Below, in pieces: positions 34,114 to 46,194 of a stretch of 64,000 nt of DNA. Source of the DNA: Verticillium longisporum. Taxonomy: Eukaryota > Ascomycota > Sordariomycetes > Glomerellales > Plectosphaerellaceae. The position numbers and the translations under genes are program-made. The notes beneath the pieces were generated by a model. The model searched no databases, was not told the origin of the DNA, and saw only the letters and a program-made list of their open reading frames with translations. Position 1 is the stretch's first letter, and each line of letters opens with the position of its first letter. The DNA is taken from the NCBI GenBank assembly GCA_019188255.1, contig JAETXT010000002.1, positions 2,728,001-2,792,000 on the forward strand, read 5' to 3'.

Positions 34114-36040
34114 TCTGTGTCGAAGACGGGGGATCAGACGGTCTGTCTTCGAAGACCCATCACTGGCACAGGAGTCTTCAGCGCGGTGAGGGTATATTTG
34201 TGTCCAAGATAGCTCGGATGGCTGTCTCTCGGGCAGTTGTTGATGGATCCCAAGGCGCCAGTCAATGCACTGACCGGAAGTCACTGACCGGACATCAGTG
34301 GGCCACGTACGCCCTGCGGTCAATGGGCTGGAAACCCCCACATTTCCGACCTTGGGGCCCTAACCGACGCTAAGGCAGGGGACGTGAGCACACCCACCGC
34401 TACGCTAATGACATCTTGCCTTACCCAGAATACTCTTGTCGGCAGCCCAGCCAGCTGAGGGCCAGGCGCCTACAACGGCTTGCTCGGCCGGAGTCTGCGC
34501 CATCCGTCAAGCTGCGAGGTCAATGAGAGGCCGTTGATGTAGGCTTGACGATCCCTTCTTGGGTGCCTTGTCTCAAAGTAAGCGCCTGTCCCTGGGAGTC
34601 AGTCTCTCAGTATTTACTCATGGTCTAACTCCAGGTACCTTGCCTTGGGTTGTATCAATGAAATTGCTGAACCTTCGGCGCACTCTATCACAGGTGTCCT
34701 GCGATGACGACGACAAGGCCGTACGTTCCGACATGCTGTCCGGGACGAACGCACATTCCCCGGGAAAGACAACGCACCCTGGGTGACGCCTCCGAGCTGC
34801 TGGGACCTATTTGTGGCCAGTTCGTCCACATCCATGGGACACTGACTCCGGCATGCAAGGCTCGGTCCGAGCGGCGATGAATCCCAATGCACGCCAACTG
34901 GCGGCAGGGTTAGTTCGACTAACTGGTCCGTTTCAGGTATTAGGATACCTTCGAACTTCGCCATGTCATCGGGCCCCAGGTCTTTGAATTGCCAAGTCGG
35001 CAAAACAGACCACCCTTTGGTGTATGACATGAACCAAGCCAGCCAAGGGTAAACAACGTCATGGTGAAGGCAAGTAGAGAATGTGATCTTTCATACGATA
35101 CTTTTGGGTGCACCGACTGGATGTGGGTCATCTTGAGAGAGAGCGCCGTCACAGAGATTGCCCAACATCGTCAATTTCTTTTCGGAGGAAACAAAAAAAG
35201 CAACGAACTCGGCATGCCGCACAAACAGATTTCGGCATTTGCTTGATTCGAGTCATGGGTACGCGAGGCCGTGCTGGCAAACCTTCACGAGTCGGGTCTA
35301 CATTCGGGCCGGTCCTCTCCCGTATGCATCACGCTGGATTTGGGAAGCCAGTGGCCAGACTTGGCAAGAGAGGTGACGACCATTCTTCAATACTCGGGAC
35401 TCCAAACCGGGAAGAATATTCGTCGCGCGCAGCCCTGACATCGCCGTCGGCCGTCTCGACCTTGTCACATGGCAATACGATCGGCCAAGTTGATCCAGCC
35501 CCTTGACTGCTTCGCTAGAGGGAGGGTCTCAAGACTATGGACCATCCCAGTGGGCGCCAAACCACACTAACGACTGCAGGCATCGTGTAAAGGAGGTACA
35601 CCTTCATTGCCTTGCAGACCTGACACGGTTGTTCAGCTCCTCCATCTGGCCCTAGCGGAACCTGTCAATGTCATTTGGGTTCGCCAGCTCAGACATACAC
35701 GCGCCATCACTCGACGATCACTTTCCTACTTGAGCCGTTTCGACGAGTCGCTTAGGCCTTGAACAAGCAATATTGCGCTATCCGCCACATATGGCGTCCG
35801 CGAAGCTCTCAGAGACACTATCGAAAAAGTTGTCTCGGGCATCGCTTGCACCTTTGCGCTTTGCAAGCTTCATAGAGCAATGATTCGCATCAAGACCATG
35901 GCGCAAGTTCCGTCAGGGGCTGGTCCCTGAACTCGTCATAAAGCAGGGAACATTCCGTCTCTTTTGTGACGACGACTGGCAGGAGTTCATCCCATCAACT
36001 TTAGTTCGTCGAGACTTTCATTAATTCTTGCTTAATAATC
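34114..36040. other. 1.9-kb gene-poor region
   Basis: Several short open frames occur on both strands (for example 34614-35030 minus), but none shows a family motif, intron signals or codon bias distinct from its antisense. I see no gene here. The right end must contain the promoter of the FAD oxidase. Confidence 0.45.
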
Positions 36041-37577
36041 ATGAAGCATCTTTCTGCTTTCAGTCTCCTCGCTCTTGCCTTGCGCTCAGTCTCTGCGCGG
36101 ACATGTGACAGCGTGCGAGCGCTGGGCGACGTTGAGGTCAGTCGCCGGGCATCCTTGACGTACTTCAAAGAACAGCAGGAGTACTGGTCGACGTCCTCCG
36201 GGGACTTGAAGCCCAGCTGCATTCTCTTCCCCGAATCGACGCAAGAGCTTGCCGACATTGTGGCCATTATCCGGGACAATAATGAGACCTTTGCCGTCAA
36301 GTCTGGTGGTCACAGCCCCAACGACCACTTTGCCAGTATCGATGGAGGCCCTCTCATCTCTACAGCCAGACTCAATCAAGTCACTCTGAACGCAGCTGAG
36401 GGGAAGGTTCGTGTTGGTCCGGGAAACAGGTGGGAAGATGTTGCAGATGCTCTCGATGGCACCGGATGGAACGCTGTTGGTGGCCGCATAGGCAACGTCG
36501 GAGTCGGTGGCCTTTTGCTCGGAGGTAATTTGTCCCTGCTCTACAGCAAGACTATGCCACTAACGTATATACCCAGGCGGATTGAGCTTCCTCTCGACCC
36601 AACGGGGTTGGGCAGCCAACTCTGTTCTAGAGTATGAGCTCGTGTTGCCGAACGCTACTGTGGTAAACGTCACCCAGAGCAACCACCCGGATCTCTTCCT
36701 GGCACTGAGGGGAGGCAGTAACAATTTCGGTGTCGTCGCCTCGTTTCTCCTGCAGGCCTATCCTCAAGGGGAAATCTGGGGCGGTAGCATGTTCTTCCCC
36801 TCAACCCCCAAGACAGATACGGTCATACTCAACGCCATCCGCGACTTTACAGAGCACTACCCTGACGAGAAGGCGGCCATCATCCCAACGGCCGTCCTGA
36901 CCGGCGCCGGCCTCGTCAACATGTGGACCATCTTCATGTTCTACAACGGTCCCGAGCCACCGGCCGGCACCTTTGCCAACTTTACCGCAGCCAAACCTTT
37001 CCTGAACACGTGCAAAACGCGCAGCTTCCGGGATTTTGTCCGGGCCAACAACTACGGCGTTATCAAGGGAAGCGTCTATCACATTGGCACCGAGACGATG
37101 CCCCTGCCCTCGGCCGCCAACATTGACGTCCTCGAGGACATCCACGAGCACTGGCGCAACGTCCGTAACAGTGTCAAGCTGGTGCCAGGCATGACGTCCA
37201 ACATTGGCTACCAGCCGCTGCCCAAGGGCATGGCCCGCATCGCGAAGGAGCGCGGTGGCGACCTCCTCGACATGTGCGACTACGTCGTCCGCTTCGTGCT
37301 CCAGATTACGCTGAGCCACCTCTCGTCCATCAACACGCCGGAGATTGAAGCCGCCATGAGGACTGCCTACACCGGCTTCAAGGACCGCGTGGATAACTAC
37401 ACCGCGAAGGGCGTACTGCCTGAGACGCATCTTCCTCTCTTCATGAACGATGCCTTTTACGATCAGGACTACTTTGGAAGGTTGCGACCGGAGCATCAGC
37501 AACTGGTGGCTCGGGTTCAGCAGGAGGTGGATCCTGACGGCATGTTCAGAGATCGCACTGGGGGTTTCAAGATTTGA
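36041..37577 (+). CDS. Secreted FAD-linked oxidase (berberine-bridge/PCMH type)
   Basis: Exons 36041-36524 and 36577-37577 join in phase to 494 residues. A signal peptide (MKHLSAFSLLALALRSVSA) is followed by the PCMH FAD-binding domain. In it PESTQELADIVAIIRDNN precedes AVKSGGHSP, whose His is the usual site of covalent flavin attachment. VGVGGLLLGG is completed across the intron as GLSFLSTQRGWAANSV. ALRGGSNNFGVV closes the FAD site. The C-terminal substrate domain ends VQQEVDPDGMFRDRTGGFKI in place of the canonical berberine-bridge tail. Such enzymes oxidise alcohols, sugars or secondary metabolites with O2; the substrate here is unknown. N-glycosylation sequons (NAT, NVT, NFT, NYT) fit an extracellular protein. 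Confidence 0.92.
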
Positions 37578-38607
37578 GAGGATCATAGTTTTTCACATAT
37601 CGATCGCTAATATACGCCGCTTCCATGTTACGTCGGTCGCACTTCTCCCTCACCTCGGCGCAAGATCTTTTAGGGGAGCTGAAAGAACTAGACGGATCCA
37701 AAAAAACAAAAGAGCTGCACATCATAATTGGGTAGTTTCGACAGGCCCAGGTGTAAGAGCCCGTGACAGCGGCGTCAGTTCAAGGTGTCTATTCATATCG
37801 CACTTTTCTCCAGCCAAACCTCATCGTAGCAAGACGGTGTCGACGCTCCTCTTCCACTCAATGATTCAAGAGACAAAGGACGCGAACAACAACACGAAAA
37901 GGCTGTGGAGCTGTTGAGCTGAAGCTTTGCCGTGAAAAAGCACAGTGAGTGCAACAGACGGTCATGATTAACGTCGGAGCTGAATCACCGATGCGTTTGG
38001 CGCTATCGAAAAGCCCTGCTCTCAGCTCAAGTCTTCCGTCCCACGACAAGCCTCCTAGCTCCTTGTGTACTGCAGCTCGCCGCCTGCTGCGGCAGAAAGA
38101 AGATTATGTAGCGCTTCGATGCACTGTGACCTGATCTATCGGACGAGCTTTCCACGACCGGGACGTGATCTCCTCTCGCTGTGCCTGCACCTGGTAGAGT
38201 AATGATATGGGATTTGAGGCGCGCTGCCTCACTTTTTTTCTTTTTTTCTTTTTTTCCTTTTTTTCAAATCTAATCGTCAGTCGCCGATCAGGCAACATAG
38301 TCAACCCTTTCAAACGATGAAACGGCGATAGGACAAATGTGGACGACGAGTTGTTACGTTACCGTGGTGTATTCAGGGGATGTAGACATCCTGATCTGGC
38401 CAGGGTTGAGGAAGGGTTAGGGTTCAGGGTAGTTCAGAGTCTGTCCACTGCGCCCCCCGAAGCAGCTTCTCAAGTCACAGCGTCAGTGGGCCCCACCAGC
38501 CGACGTTTTTCCGACCAACACTCACCATCACCGCAAGTCAAGTTCGACAACAGAAGTACATGCTATCTCATTGACTGTCCAGCCATTGAAAACCTCATGA
38601 ACGCACC
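37578..38607. other. Intergenic region with a polypyrimidine tract
   Basis: No gene is recognised. Contents include the (CTTTTTTT)4 tract at 38232-38264, a single telomere-like GGGTTAGGGTTCAGGG at about 38,416, and the promoter of the LYR gene. Confidence 0.5.
38232..38264 (+). repeat. Short tandem repeat (CTTTTTTT)x4
   Basis: Four units of C followed by seven T lie in tandem, the last preceded by an extra C. It is a simple-sequence tract. Confidence 0.85.
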
Positions 38608-39039
38608 ATGACGCCTACCCTCGGCCGCTGGTGGCTTGCTGCCCGTGGCTACTCAACCGCTGCGCCGGCAAAGACCCGCCTGAAGAAGACCCTGAGTCTC
38701 GACCATGTATGCCGACTAAAACCATGCTTAAGCTCATGTGGAAATTGACATGAGCCGCAGTTCCTCCAGCGCGGCCGCGTGCTGTCCCTCTACCGCACCA
38801 TCCTCCGCGGCACGGCTCACATTTCCGATCCCTCGACAAAGGCCGAGTCTCGTCGCTATGCCCGCGGCGAATTTGAGCGCCACCGCCACGTCACGGACAT
38901 TGTAAGTCTACACCACGATAGAGCTCGCCTGCTTGATTCTGTGAACCTGAGACTAAACCCACAGGGACACATCCGCTATCTGCTCTCCACAGGCAAGGTT
39001 GAGTGGGACAGCATGGGCCGCTACGTAGAGGGACTGTAA
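38608..39039 (+). CDS. LYR-motif mitochondrial protein (LYRM2-like)
   Basis: Exons 38608-38706, 38761-38901 and 38965-39039 join in phase to 104 residues. The N-terminus is a likely mitochondrial presequence rich in Arg, Trp and Ala (MTPTLGRWWLAARGYSTAAP). The LYR core follows: LSLDHFLQRGRVLSLYRTIL with the LYR triad, then RRYARGEFERHRHVTDIGHI and the C-terminal LLSTGKVEWDSM. LYR proteins bind acyl carrier protein and help assemble respiratory complexes or Fe-S clusters; LYRM2 is linked to complex I in animals. All three junctions are phase 0. The gene converges on the neighbouring bL36m gene, another mitochondrial protein. Confidence 0.9.
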
Positions 39040-39306
39040 TCTCTTACTGTAGAGTATGTGTAGAAGTAGGTATTTGGTTGGTTGGTGATGGTACAGTTAC
39101 AGACTGCATGCATGCGAGTCTTCTCAGTTTGCCCGTAAAACGCCGTCTACCCCGTGCTGCTGCCGGCATTCGTACACTTTGGTGCTTCCTCCCACCCTGC
39201 GCATCTTCCTCTATTCCATCCGCTAGTCTTTCGTCTCGCACCCCCTTGCGTGGCCCGGTGGACCAAAACCTCACCTCCACCGTTCTTCGAGTTCGTAGGC
39301 CACTGC

Positions 39307-39712
39307 TTAGCCCTGGCGCTGCTTATGCCTGGGGTTCGACTTGCAGATGACGTAGAGGTAGCCGTTGTGTCGCTTGCCAGCTTTCCTGCGCACAATCTGC
39401 ATGAACCAGCCTCGTCAGCATCATGCACCGCATCGCTGGCCGTCTCAAAGACACGGGATGAAAACCCACCTTGCAGTGCTCGCATCGCTTCTTCACAGAG
39501 CTGTGCACCTTCATGCCCCGAACCTGCTGCACGATCGTCTGCACCGCCGTCTTGGGCGTCGCCTCGGCGAGGCCCACGCGCGGTCGGGAGAAGAGTGCCG
39601 TCGTAAGGGCGCGGGTCTGTGTCTTCGTCATCATCGGGGCCTTGGCGGCGAGGGCGCGCGGTGCCGTCAGGGTGAGAGCTCCGAAGGAGCGGGCGAGGGA
39701 AAGGGCCGACAT
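39307..39712 (-). CDS. Mitochondrial large-subunit ribosomal protein bL36m
   Basis: Exons 39712-39470 and 39396-39307 join in phase to 110 residues. The first 70 residues (from MSALSLARSF) are an Arg/Ala/Thr-rich targeting presequence. The mature bL36 domain starts MKVHSSVKKRCEHCK, followed after the intron by IVRRKAGKRHNGYLYVICKS and NPRHKQRQG. The zinc ligands Cys-Cys-Cys-His of bL36 are all present. An in-frame Met lies 61 codons further upstream, but the chosen one gives a typical presequence. The protein belongs to the mitoribosome large subunit (yeast Rtc6). Confidence 0.93.
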
Positions 39713-40221
39713 GGCGCTGATCGGGAATTGCGTGCGTTGGGGGAGTCGTTGTCGCGATCCGTCGTCGTCGGGCGGTTTTTCGTCGAGCGGGTGCGGATGC
39801 CACAAAGGTGCAGGGTGCAGAGTTGAGATGGGCCGACGTCGCGCGGTCACGTGGGGCAACTCTTGACCGAGAACCACACCGAAATTGCGCTTCACCGAGA
39901 TATACCCCTAACATATTGAAGGGTCAGTCATGTTAGCAGAAAATGGCAAGATAATATCTACGAAGCTGCGGTGGTCCGTATTCAGGATCAGTCTTTTTGG
40001 GAGTTGGATGGCAGGCCTTTACGTATTCATGTTACTCGCAGGAAGCTTATTAGTTTTGCGGTGGAATTTCTCTCCTCTCCGATAGCCCTGCCCATATATA
40101 CAGTGGGCAATTGGGAGGCGAGCAAACAAGACTGCCGAAGAGTTCATTCCAATGTACATTGCCATCTAAGTACCGTGAAATCTATCGTTCCCAACACCAA
40201 ACGCCATGCACCGACAATCCT
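39713..40221. other. Intergenic region between bL36m and threonine deaminase
   Basis: This is the promoter of bL36m plus the 3' flank of the threonine deaminase gene. No other feature is recognised. Confidence 0.5.
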
Positions 40222-42030
40222 CTAACTACGCAAGAACGTCTTGAAAACCTCCGACTCGGTACAGTCCTCCCACGGATAGCCAATCTGGTTGAGGAACTTC
40301 TCGAGCTCCTTCAGCTCGGCGTCTGGACAAGCGATACCGGCGAGAATCTTGCCAACGTCACCGCCGTAGTTGCGGTACTGGAACAGCGTAATGTTGAAGC
40401 TCGTGCGCAGCGTGTTGAGGAAGCGCTCGAGCGCGCCGGGCCGTTCGGGGAAGTTGAACATGTAGATGCGCTCGTCGGGGACGTTGGAGCGGCCGCCAAC
40501 GAGGTAGCGGATGTGGCTCTTGGCGAGCTCGTCGCCCGAGAGGTCGGTGACGGACATGCCGGAGGCCTGGACGCGCTCGACGAGCATGCGCAGCTCCTCG
40601 ACGCGCTGGGAGGCGGGCGCCGTCAGGGACAGGCCGATGAGGACATTGGCGACCTCATTGGTGGCGTAGCGGTAGGAGAACTCGGTAACAAAATGGGGCA
40701 TGACCTTGTTGATAAGCTCGGCGAAGGAGCCGGGTCGCTCGGGGATGCGCACGGAGAGGAGGGCCTCCTTGCCCTCGCCGAGGGTGGCGCGCTCGGCGAC
40801 GAAGCGTAGGCGGTCAAAGTTCATGTTGGCGCCCGACGTGACGGCGACGAGGGATCGGCGTGTGTCGGTTGAGGGGTTGGCGGCAACGTACTTCTTCAGG
40901 CCAGCGATGGCGAGGGCGCCGGCAGGCTCGAGACCGGAACGGGTATCATCGTACATGTCCTTGATGGCGGCGCAGACCTCGTCCGTCGTGACGAGAATGA
41001 CATCGTCGACGACATCCTTAGCGATGCGAAACGTCTCCTCGCCAGGTGTCTTGACCGCGGCACCGTCAGCGAATAGGCCAACGTCCTTCAGGACGACCCT
41101 CTCGCCCTTGACCAGTGACTGCGCCATGGCATTGGCATCGTACGTCTCGACACCGATGATCTTGACGTGGGGCGCCATGGGAGTGACGTAGACGCCGATG
41201 CCGGCAATGAGACCACCACCGCCAACACAGCAGAAGATGGCCACGACCTTGGACATGTAGGTCTGGCCGAAAAGCCCCATGCCGATGGTACCCTGGCCGG
41301 CGATAACATATGGATCGTCAAATGGCGGGATGTTGATGAGCCCATCCTGCTGCTCGCGACGTGCGCACTCCTCCTTCGCGGCGTCGAAGTCCTGACCGTG
41401 CAGCACGACGTGGCCGCCCAGCCGTGCAACGTTCAGATGCTTGATGCTGGGGGTGCCCTCAGGCATGACAATGGTCGCAGGGATCTTGAGCTTGCGGGCC
41501 GAGTAGGCGACACCCTGGGCGTGGTTGCCGGCGGAGCAGCAAACGACACCCTTCCAGCTCTTGGCGGGGTCGAGGTGGGCCATCTTGTTGTAGGCGCCGC
41601 GCAGCTTGAAGCTGAAGACGGGCTGCTCATCTTCACGCTTGAGGAGGACGTTGCATTCGAGACGGTTGCTGAGGTTGACGGCTGGTTGAAGGGGGGTCAG
41701 CTTGCAAGCTTCGTAGACTCGTGATGTAGCGCTGGCGATAAGGCGAAGGTACTGAAACGCAGCGACTTGTCAGTGGTAGGCCTGAGGGATGAGGAGGTCA
41801 AGAGATATGCTGACATCTGGGTATCCGTTGGGAAGCAGGAATTCCTCGGGTACGATGCTCTTGATGCGGTTGCGCTTGACCTCTGCAGGTGTTGTGGGAT
41901 TGGCGCTGTACTCGGTCAAGGAGAAGCCGCCATTCGTTTCGGGCGTGTGCGGCCTGTGGTCGTCATTGGCGCCATTGGTTGTGCCGTTCGTCATGACAGG
42001 CACGACGGGAGCAGTGGACGAGTCGGCCAT
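40222..42030 (-). CDS. ILV1: Threonine deaminase (L-threonine ammonia-lyase), isoleucine biosynthesis
   Basis: The enzyme converts threonine to 2-oxobutanoate and ammonia, the first committed step to isoleucine, in mitochondria, with PLP. Exons 42030-41815 and 41751-40222 join in phase to 581 residues. The PLP lysine is in FSFKLRGAYN (about residue 120). SAGNHAQGVAYSA is the substrate loop, and CCVGGGGLIAGI is the phosphate-binding glycine loop. TSGANMNFDRLRFVAERA leads into the C-terminal regulatory half with two ACT-like domains, LLSVRIPERPGSF and IYMFNFPERPGALE, the sites of isoleucine/valine feedback. Length and order match fungal Ilv1. The first 60 residues are low-complexity and do not look like a strong presequence, though localisation is expected to be mitochondrial. 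It is divergent from RCF1 with about 500 bp between starts. Confidence 0.95.
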
Positions 42031-42532
42031 GGTGATCGAAGTGCTGACTTGTGGGCTGTGTCAGAAAGGGAACGGTGAGGACAGAGGCCTGATGATGACA
42101 TCCGTCGCCTTCGGAATTTTGTTTTGGCGGGGCAGTATCGGAGGGACAGACTCGGTGTGGGAGGAGTCAGATCGGTGAACATGCATTGGGAGTGTGTTCA
42201 TTGGACGACTGTTTCGCAGTCCCCAGTCGGCCGAGGGCGATACCGGGAGCAGGGGTCTGGACCCCTCGGTGAGGGTGAGTCTCAAATGCGGTGAATGAAT
42301 CAAAGGCCGGATGAGGGCGAAGCTCTTCTGGTGGGCGGATGGCGCCCCACTAACAGCAGGGTCCAGCTCCACGGCGATCCAATCCGCAGGCGCCAATTCG
42401 GGAATTCCATCATCGATTTTCTAACAGTCGCGCCCTCCATCGCATGATCACGAGCGTGATTCCTCCTTGCATCAAACACCTCTACGTCGACCACAATACA
42501 TCCTACGAGATCTCTAGACAGCTACTGCCAGA
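42031..42532. promoter_or_regulatory. Bidirectional promoter region ILV1/RCF1
   Basis: These 502 bp separate two divergent starts and must hold both promoters. An amino-acid-control TGACTC-like heptamer is not obvious to me; no specific site is claimed. Confidence 0.5.
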
Positions 42533-43314
42533 ATGCCGAATGTAGACGATTCTGTCATGGGGCGGCAGATGCCGTCCTCTTTCGACGAGAACCAGTAAGA
42601 CCTGAGCTCCCGAATCATAGCCACTCACTCCTGCTGACCCAAGGTCTCTAGCGAGTTCTACAACGAGAAGCCCATGGCCAAGATCTTCCGCAAGCTTAGA
42701 GAAGAGCCTCTTATCCCTCTTGGTACGATACACGAATACCATCTCCTTGCCCGTAATCGACCCATCTGACAGTTTCCCTTCTAGGTGCCGGCCTGACCGT
42801 TTTCGCATTCACCCAGGCCTGGCGCGCCATGCGCCGCGGCGACCAGGTCTCGGCCAACAAGATGTTCCGTGCCCGTGTCGCAGCGCAGGGCTTCACCGTC
42901 CTCGCCATGATTGCAGGCAGCATGTACTATAACAAAGACCGCGAGGCTACGAAGGAGCTTCGCAAGCTCAAGGAGGAGCGGGACAACGAGGAGAAGCGAC
43001 AGAAGTGGATCAGGGAGCTGGAGATCCGTGATGAGGAGGACAAGGCCATGCGAGCGCGGGTCATGAACCGCAGGGCCAAGGCCGAGGAATCCAAGGCGGT
43101 CAATGCGAGTGCGATGCCGGCGGAGGGCGGCGAGGCGAAGAGCGGCGTTCTGAATGCGCTGCGTTTTTCGGGATCTTCGTCGGGATGGGGAAAGTCTGGC
43201 GAGGCACCGCCGGCGGACGCGAGCAAGGCCCTGGATGACGAGCCTATCGTCAGCAAGGTCAAGACGCCCACCAACGTGAAGAGAGTGTCTGCGGAGGACG
43301 ACAAAACGAACTAG
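42533..43314 (+). CDS. RCF1: Respiratory supercomplex factor 1 (HIG1 domain)
   Basis: Exons 42533-42594, 42652-42722 and 42785-43314 join in phase to 220 residues. The N-terminus MPNVDDSVMGRQMPSSFDEN leads to EFYNEKPMAKIFRKLREEPL, then LIPLGAGLTVFAFTQAWRAM and the second helix AAQGFTVLAMIAGSMYY. Together these form the two-helix HIG1 domain of the mitochondrial inner membrane. A long charged C-terminal coiled coil (KELRKLKEERDNEEKRQKW) is typical of fungal Rcf1, which stabilises the cytochrome bc1-cytochrome oxidase supercomplex. Removing the introns at CA|C and G|GT restores the HIG1 motif, supporting the model. Confidence 0.92.
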
Positions 43315-43961
43315 GTCACTGGCAATGTATGTCGGTCACACCATGTCATCATTGTATGAGCAGGTACGGTGACTGCGACAGTTGGTACGATAGGAGTTGG
43401 GCCCCGAGTACGTGGTCACGGCGTTCCGGATGATCTCGCAATTATTTATATGTAAACAAGAAGATTTGCAAGCAAGCTCACGACTCTGCCAGAAAATTCA
43501 GATGCACAAATATTTGTCTCCTTGTGATTTTGAATTCAGCGGAGGCTGCCTAGATTGTTTCTTTGACTTGCCCATCAACTAAGGTTGGGTTTACTGCCCC
43601 CAAGTAGGCACTGAGGTAGGCTGAGCCAGTAGCTCAGTCAGCGAGCAACCCGACATCAGGTAACTGCCGCCTGCCTACCTAGGTACCTTAGGTACCTAGG
43701 TAGACAGTGACAGTTGGTTCATGTGCCATGGAGGGGTCCTTGGCGCCTGACTCCACTATGACGGTGGGCTTCAGTCAGGGATCTTAAGGACCAGACTTGA
43801 GGATGCACCTCCCTCTTCTGCCTATGCTTCACCTTGGCGCTGGGTGGTTTCATCAGTCCACCCTTTTCCTCAACTCGAGGCACCTGCACGCAGCGTCAAT
43901 AATGTATTACTCACCTTGATCACCAGCTCTGTCGACTCCTACTTCGCACAATTTTGGTACA
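43315..43961. other. Intergenic region with a 29-bp palindrome
   Basis: No gene is seen. It contains the palindrome at 43675-43703 in a segment rich in TAGGTACC words, and the promoter of the Rtc5-like gene. Confidence 0.5.
43675..43703. repeat. 29-bp perfect palindrome of TAGGTACC units
   Basis: The arms CTACCTAGGTACCT and its reverse complement are separated by one base. The words CCTAGG and GGTACC are themselves palindromic, so the segment can form a 14-bp-stem cruciform. Confidence 0.8.
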
Positions 43962-45865
43962 ATGGGCCAATCGCACTCAGACGAGAACCCTCGGCGCCGA
44001 ACCCGCGAGGACCTTACTCGCGAGCTCGTAAGCTTTCCTGCCCCGCCATTAGGACCTCTTCCCAGGCAACCGCAAGCTGACCACGAGATGTTTCCAGGCC
44101 CGCCGCTTCGCCGACAAGTGCTTCACATCGCTCGAAATCTACTCTTACAAGGACGTCTTCAAGAGTCTTGCCGATGATCAGGATGGCGTCCACTACCTCA
44201 AGGAGGAGACCCTCTCCCGTTTCCTCGAGCTCCCCGACGTCCTTCATGCGTCGCCTGTTCTTTTCCGCATGATGTCATACATCGGCGCATTCCCTTTCCT
44301 CAACGATGCTCCCGTCGTTCTCGGCCTGGAGGAAATGGTCATGGTCGTTACCATCCTAACGAACCGCTACCAACGAGTTCTCGCCCGAGGGGCCACCGAC
44401 CGCACCAAGCTACTCTTCAAGAGTCTGGCTGTACATGACCGTGCTGCGACCACTACCGAACCCGAAGAAGCTAGCAAGGAGGCTGAAACCAAAGCAAAGG
44501 CACAAGAGACGGCGAGCCACGTCCCAGGTTTTGCCGTTGACGAGGCCGGCGACGAGGCCGATGATGAAGACGACGATGACTTGGAAATCGCCGCCTTTGA
44601 GTTACTCGATATCGATGATGCTGTAAAGCAGGGCGACGCACCCTCCGTCAAGGGCGCTATGATCCCTGGTGACAATTTTCACAGGATCATCATGCTCCTG
44701 CTGCTTGTCGCCCCCCTTGATGCTCAGGAGAGCCTGGCCTTACATGCCAATCGGGTCGTAGGGGACGAGCTGGAGAGTCTACGGTCGACGGCCAGGAACG
44801 TCCTCCATGCCTTCATGAACGTGGAAACATCGCCTGGCATCAAGTACAGCACCTTCAACCGTATCATTCCCGTCAACTTTCCCGTCAACTTTCCCTACCT
44901 TTTTCAAGGCTTCAATGCCTTGTTCGAACATTTCCTCTTCTCCAAAAACTTAGATTTCTCTAAACACGAGAACCAAGCCGAGGAGAAAGAAAAGGCGGTC
45001 CAGAGAGAAGTCGCACAACCTCTTCTTCAGGACAAGGCTGACATTATGAATTTCAATGTTCTGTCCCAGCTATCTTTCTTCATTCCAGGCGAATTTGTTC
45101 CGCAAGCTCAGGCTGCTCTACTCTGGCGCCGAAGCAGGCTTCTCCATGGGCAGCTTCGAAACCAAAGTCTTCAATTGCCGCGCTCCCACCATCCTTCTCG
45201 TACGCGGATCTCGCATCCAGGATGAACCTCGCGCCGGTCACGAAGCCTCGGTTGCAGCCTCCCTGCCGCCCAAACGCTTCCCCCATGGCAGCAAGGGCGA
45301 CCGCCTCACCTTCGGCATGTACATCGGCCAGCCGTGGAAGCATACCTCCAAAGAGTGCTTCGGCGACTCGGACTCTCTCCTCTTTCAGCTCGAACCTGTT
45401 CACGACGTGTTTCCTGCGTCTGCCATCAACCGGGACTACGTCAGTTTCACCAAGGCGCCCACAAACCGCCCCCTTCTTGCAGCAGGCTGTCCGCACCCAA
45501 GGCCAACGCAGTCGCATCGCCACGACGGCATGCTTGCCCTTGGCCCAGTGTCGTTGCTGCTTGACGACTCGTTTGAGTTTGGTGTCTTCAATCACGACTA
45601 TACATCACAGGGCGGCGCATACCATAACAGCGTCTCGCGAAGACACGACTTCCAGGACCGGTTCGAGGTCGAGAGCCTTGAGGTTTGGGGATGTGGAGGC
45701 GACGAGGAGGCGCAGGCACAAGCCGCGCGGTGGGCATGGGAGGCGAGAGAGGCGGAAGCCAGAAGAAAGATCAACCTCGGCACCAGCGGGATCGAGGCAG
45801 ATCGTGCGCTGCTCGAGATGGCGGGCTTGATTGGAGGCGGCCGCAGCGGCGGGTCAATGGCTTGA
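43962..45865 (+). CDS. RTC5: Rtc5-like TLDc domain protein, one frameshift
   Basis: Exons are 43962-44027 and 44098-45865. The start MGQSHSDENPRRR has a Gly2 N-myristoylation signal. The middle (GVHYLKEETLSRFLELPDVL, LTNRYQRVLARG, PYLFQGFNALFEHFLFSKNL) is typical of fungal Rtc5. The C-terminal TLDc domain has LRLLYSGAEAGFSMGSFETK, APTILLVRG, FGMYIGQPWK and SFEFGVFNHDYTSQG. Between SQLSFFIPG and NLFRKLRLL (45,085-45,095) the frame shifts by one extra base, cutting the TLDc domain off; elsewhere the gene looks intact, with about 610 residues expected. Budding-yeast Rtc5 promotes V-ATPase disassembly at the vacuole, so a role at the vacuolar membrane is likely. A 12-bp tandem duplication (PVNF twice) lies at about 44,866-44,895. 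Confidence 0.87.
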
Positions 45866-46194
45866 GGTTGATCAAGACAATTTAAGACTCCACTCACATT
45901 GGACAGGAGTAGGGTGTATGGCGTTTGATCTCGTTCAATAAGGGCAGCGCACTTTGTATGTATGGGCATCGACCAATTGTCATAGTCGATGGGGCAATCG
46001 CAAGGACGCAGGTAATGAAGGATAATATTACTAGGGCAGTTCATCTCCATACAATCTAAGGCGAGACGAAAACATGGTGCCCCCACAATAGGAAATCGAG
46101 GTCCGGTCAGGCCTCCCGTAGGCCTTGCAAAATACAGAGGCCGCTGGTAGAGACAATTGCAAGCCCTCCCGAGTTAAGCGTTCAAGATCCCGTC
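45866..46194. other. Convergent 3' region
   Basis: This is 3' untranslated sequence between the Rtc5-like gene and the histidine-rich protein gene. Nothing else is seen. Confidence 0.5.

Noticed and set aside
34614..35030. 138-codon minus-strand open frame in the gene-poor region
   Set aside because: Composition is like non-coding DNA here and no motif is visible; no flanking exons with matching phase.
38400..38426. Telomere-like GGGTTAGGGTTCAGGG
   Set aside because: Only one full TTAGGG unit plus a degenerate one; not enough to call an interstitial telomere.
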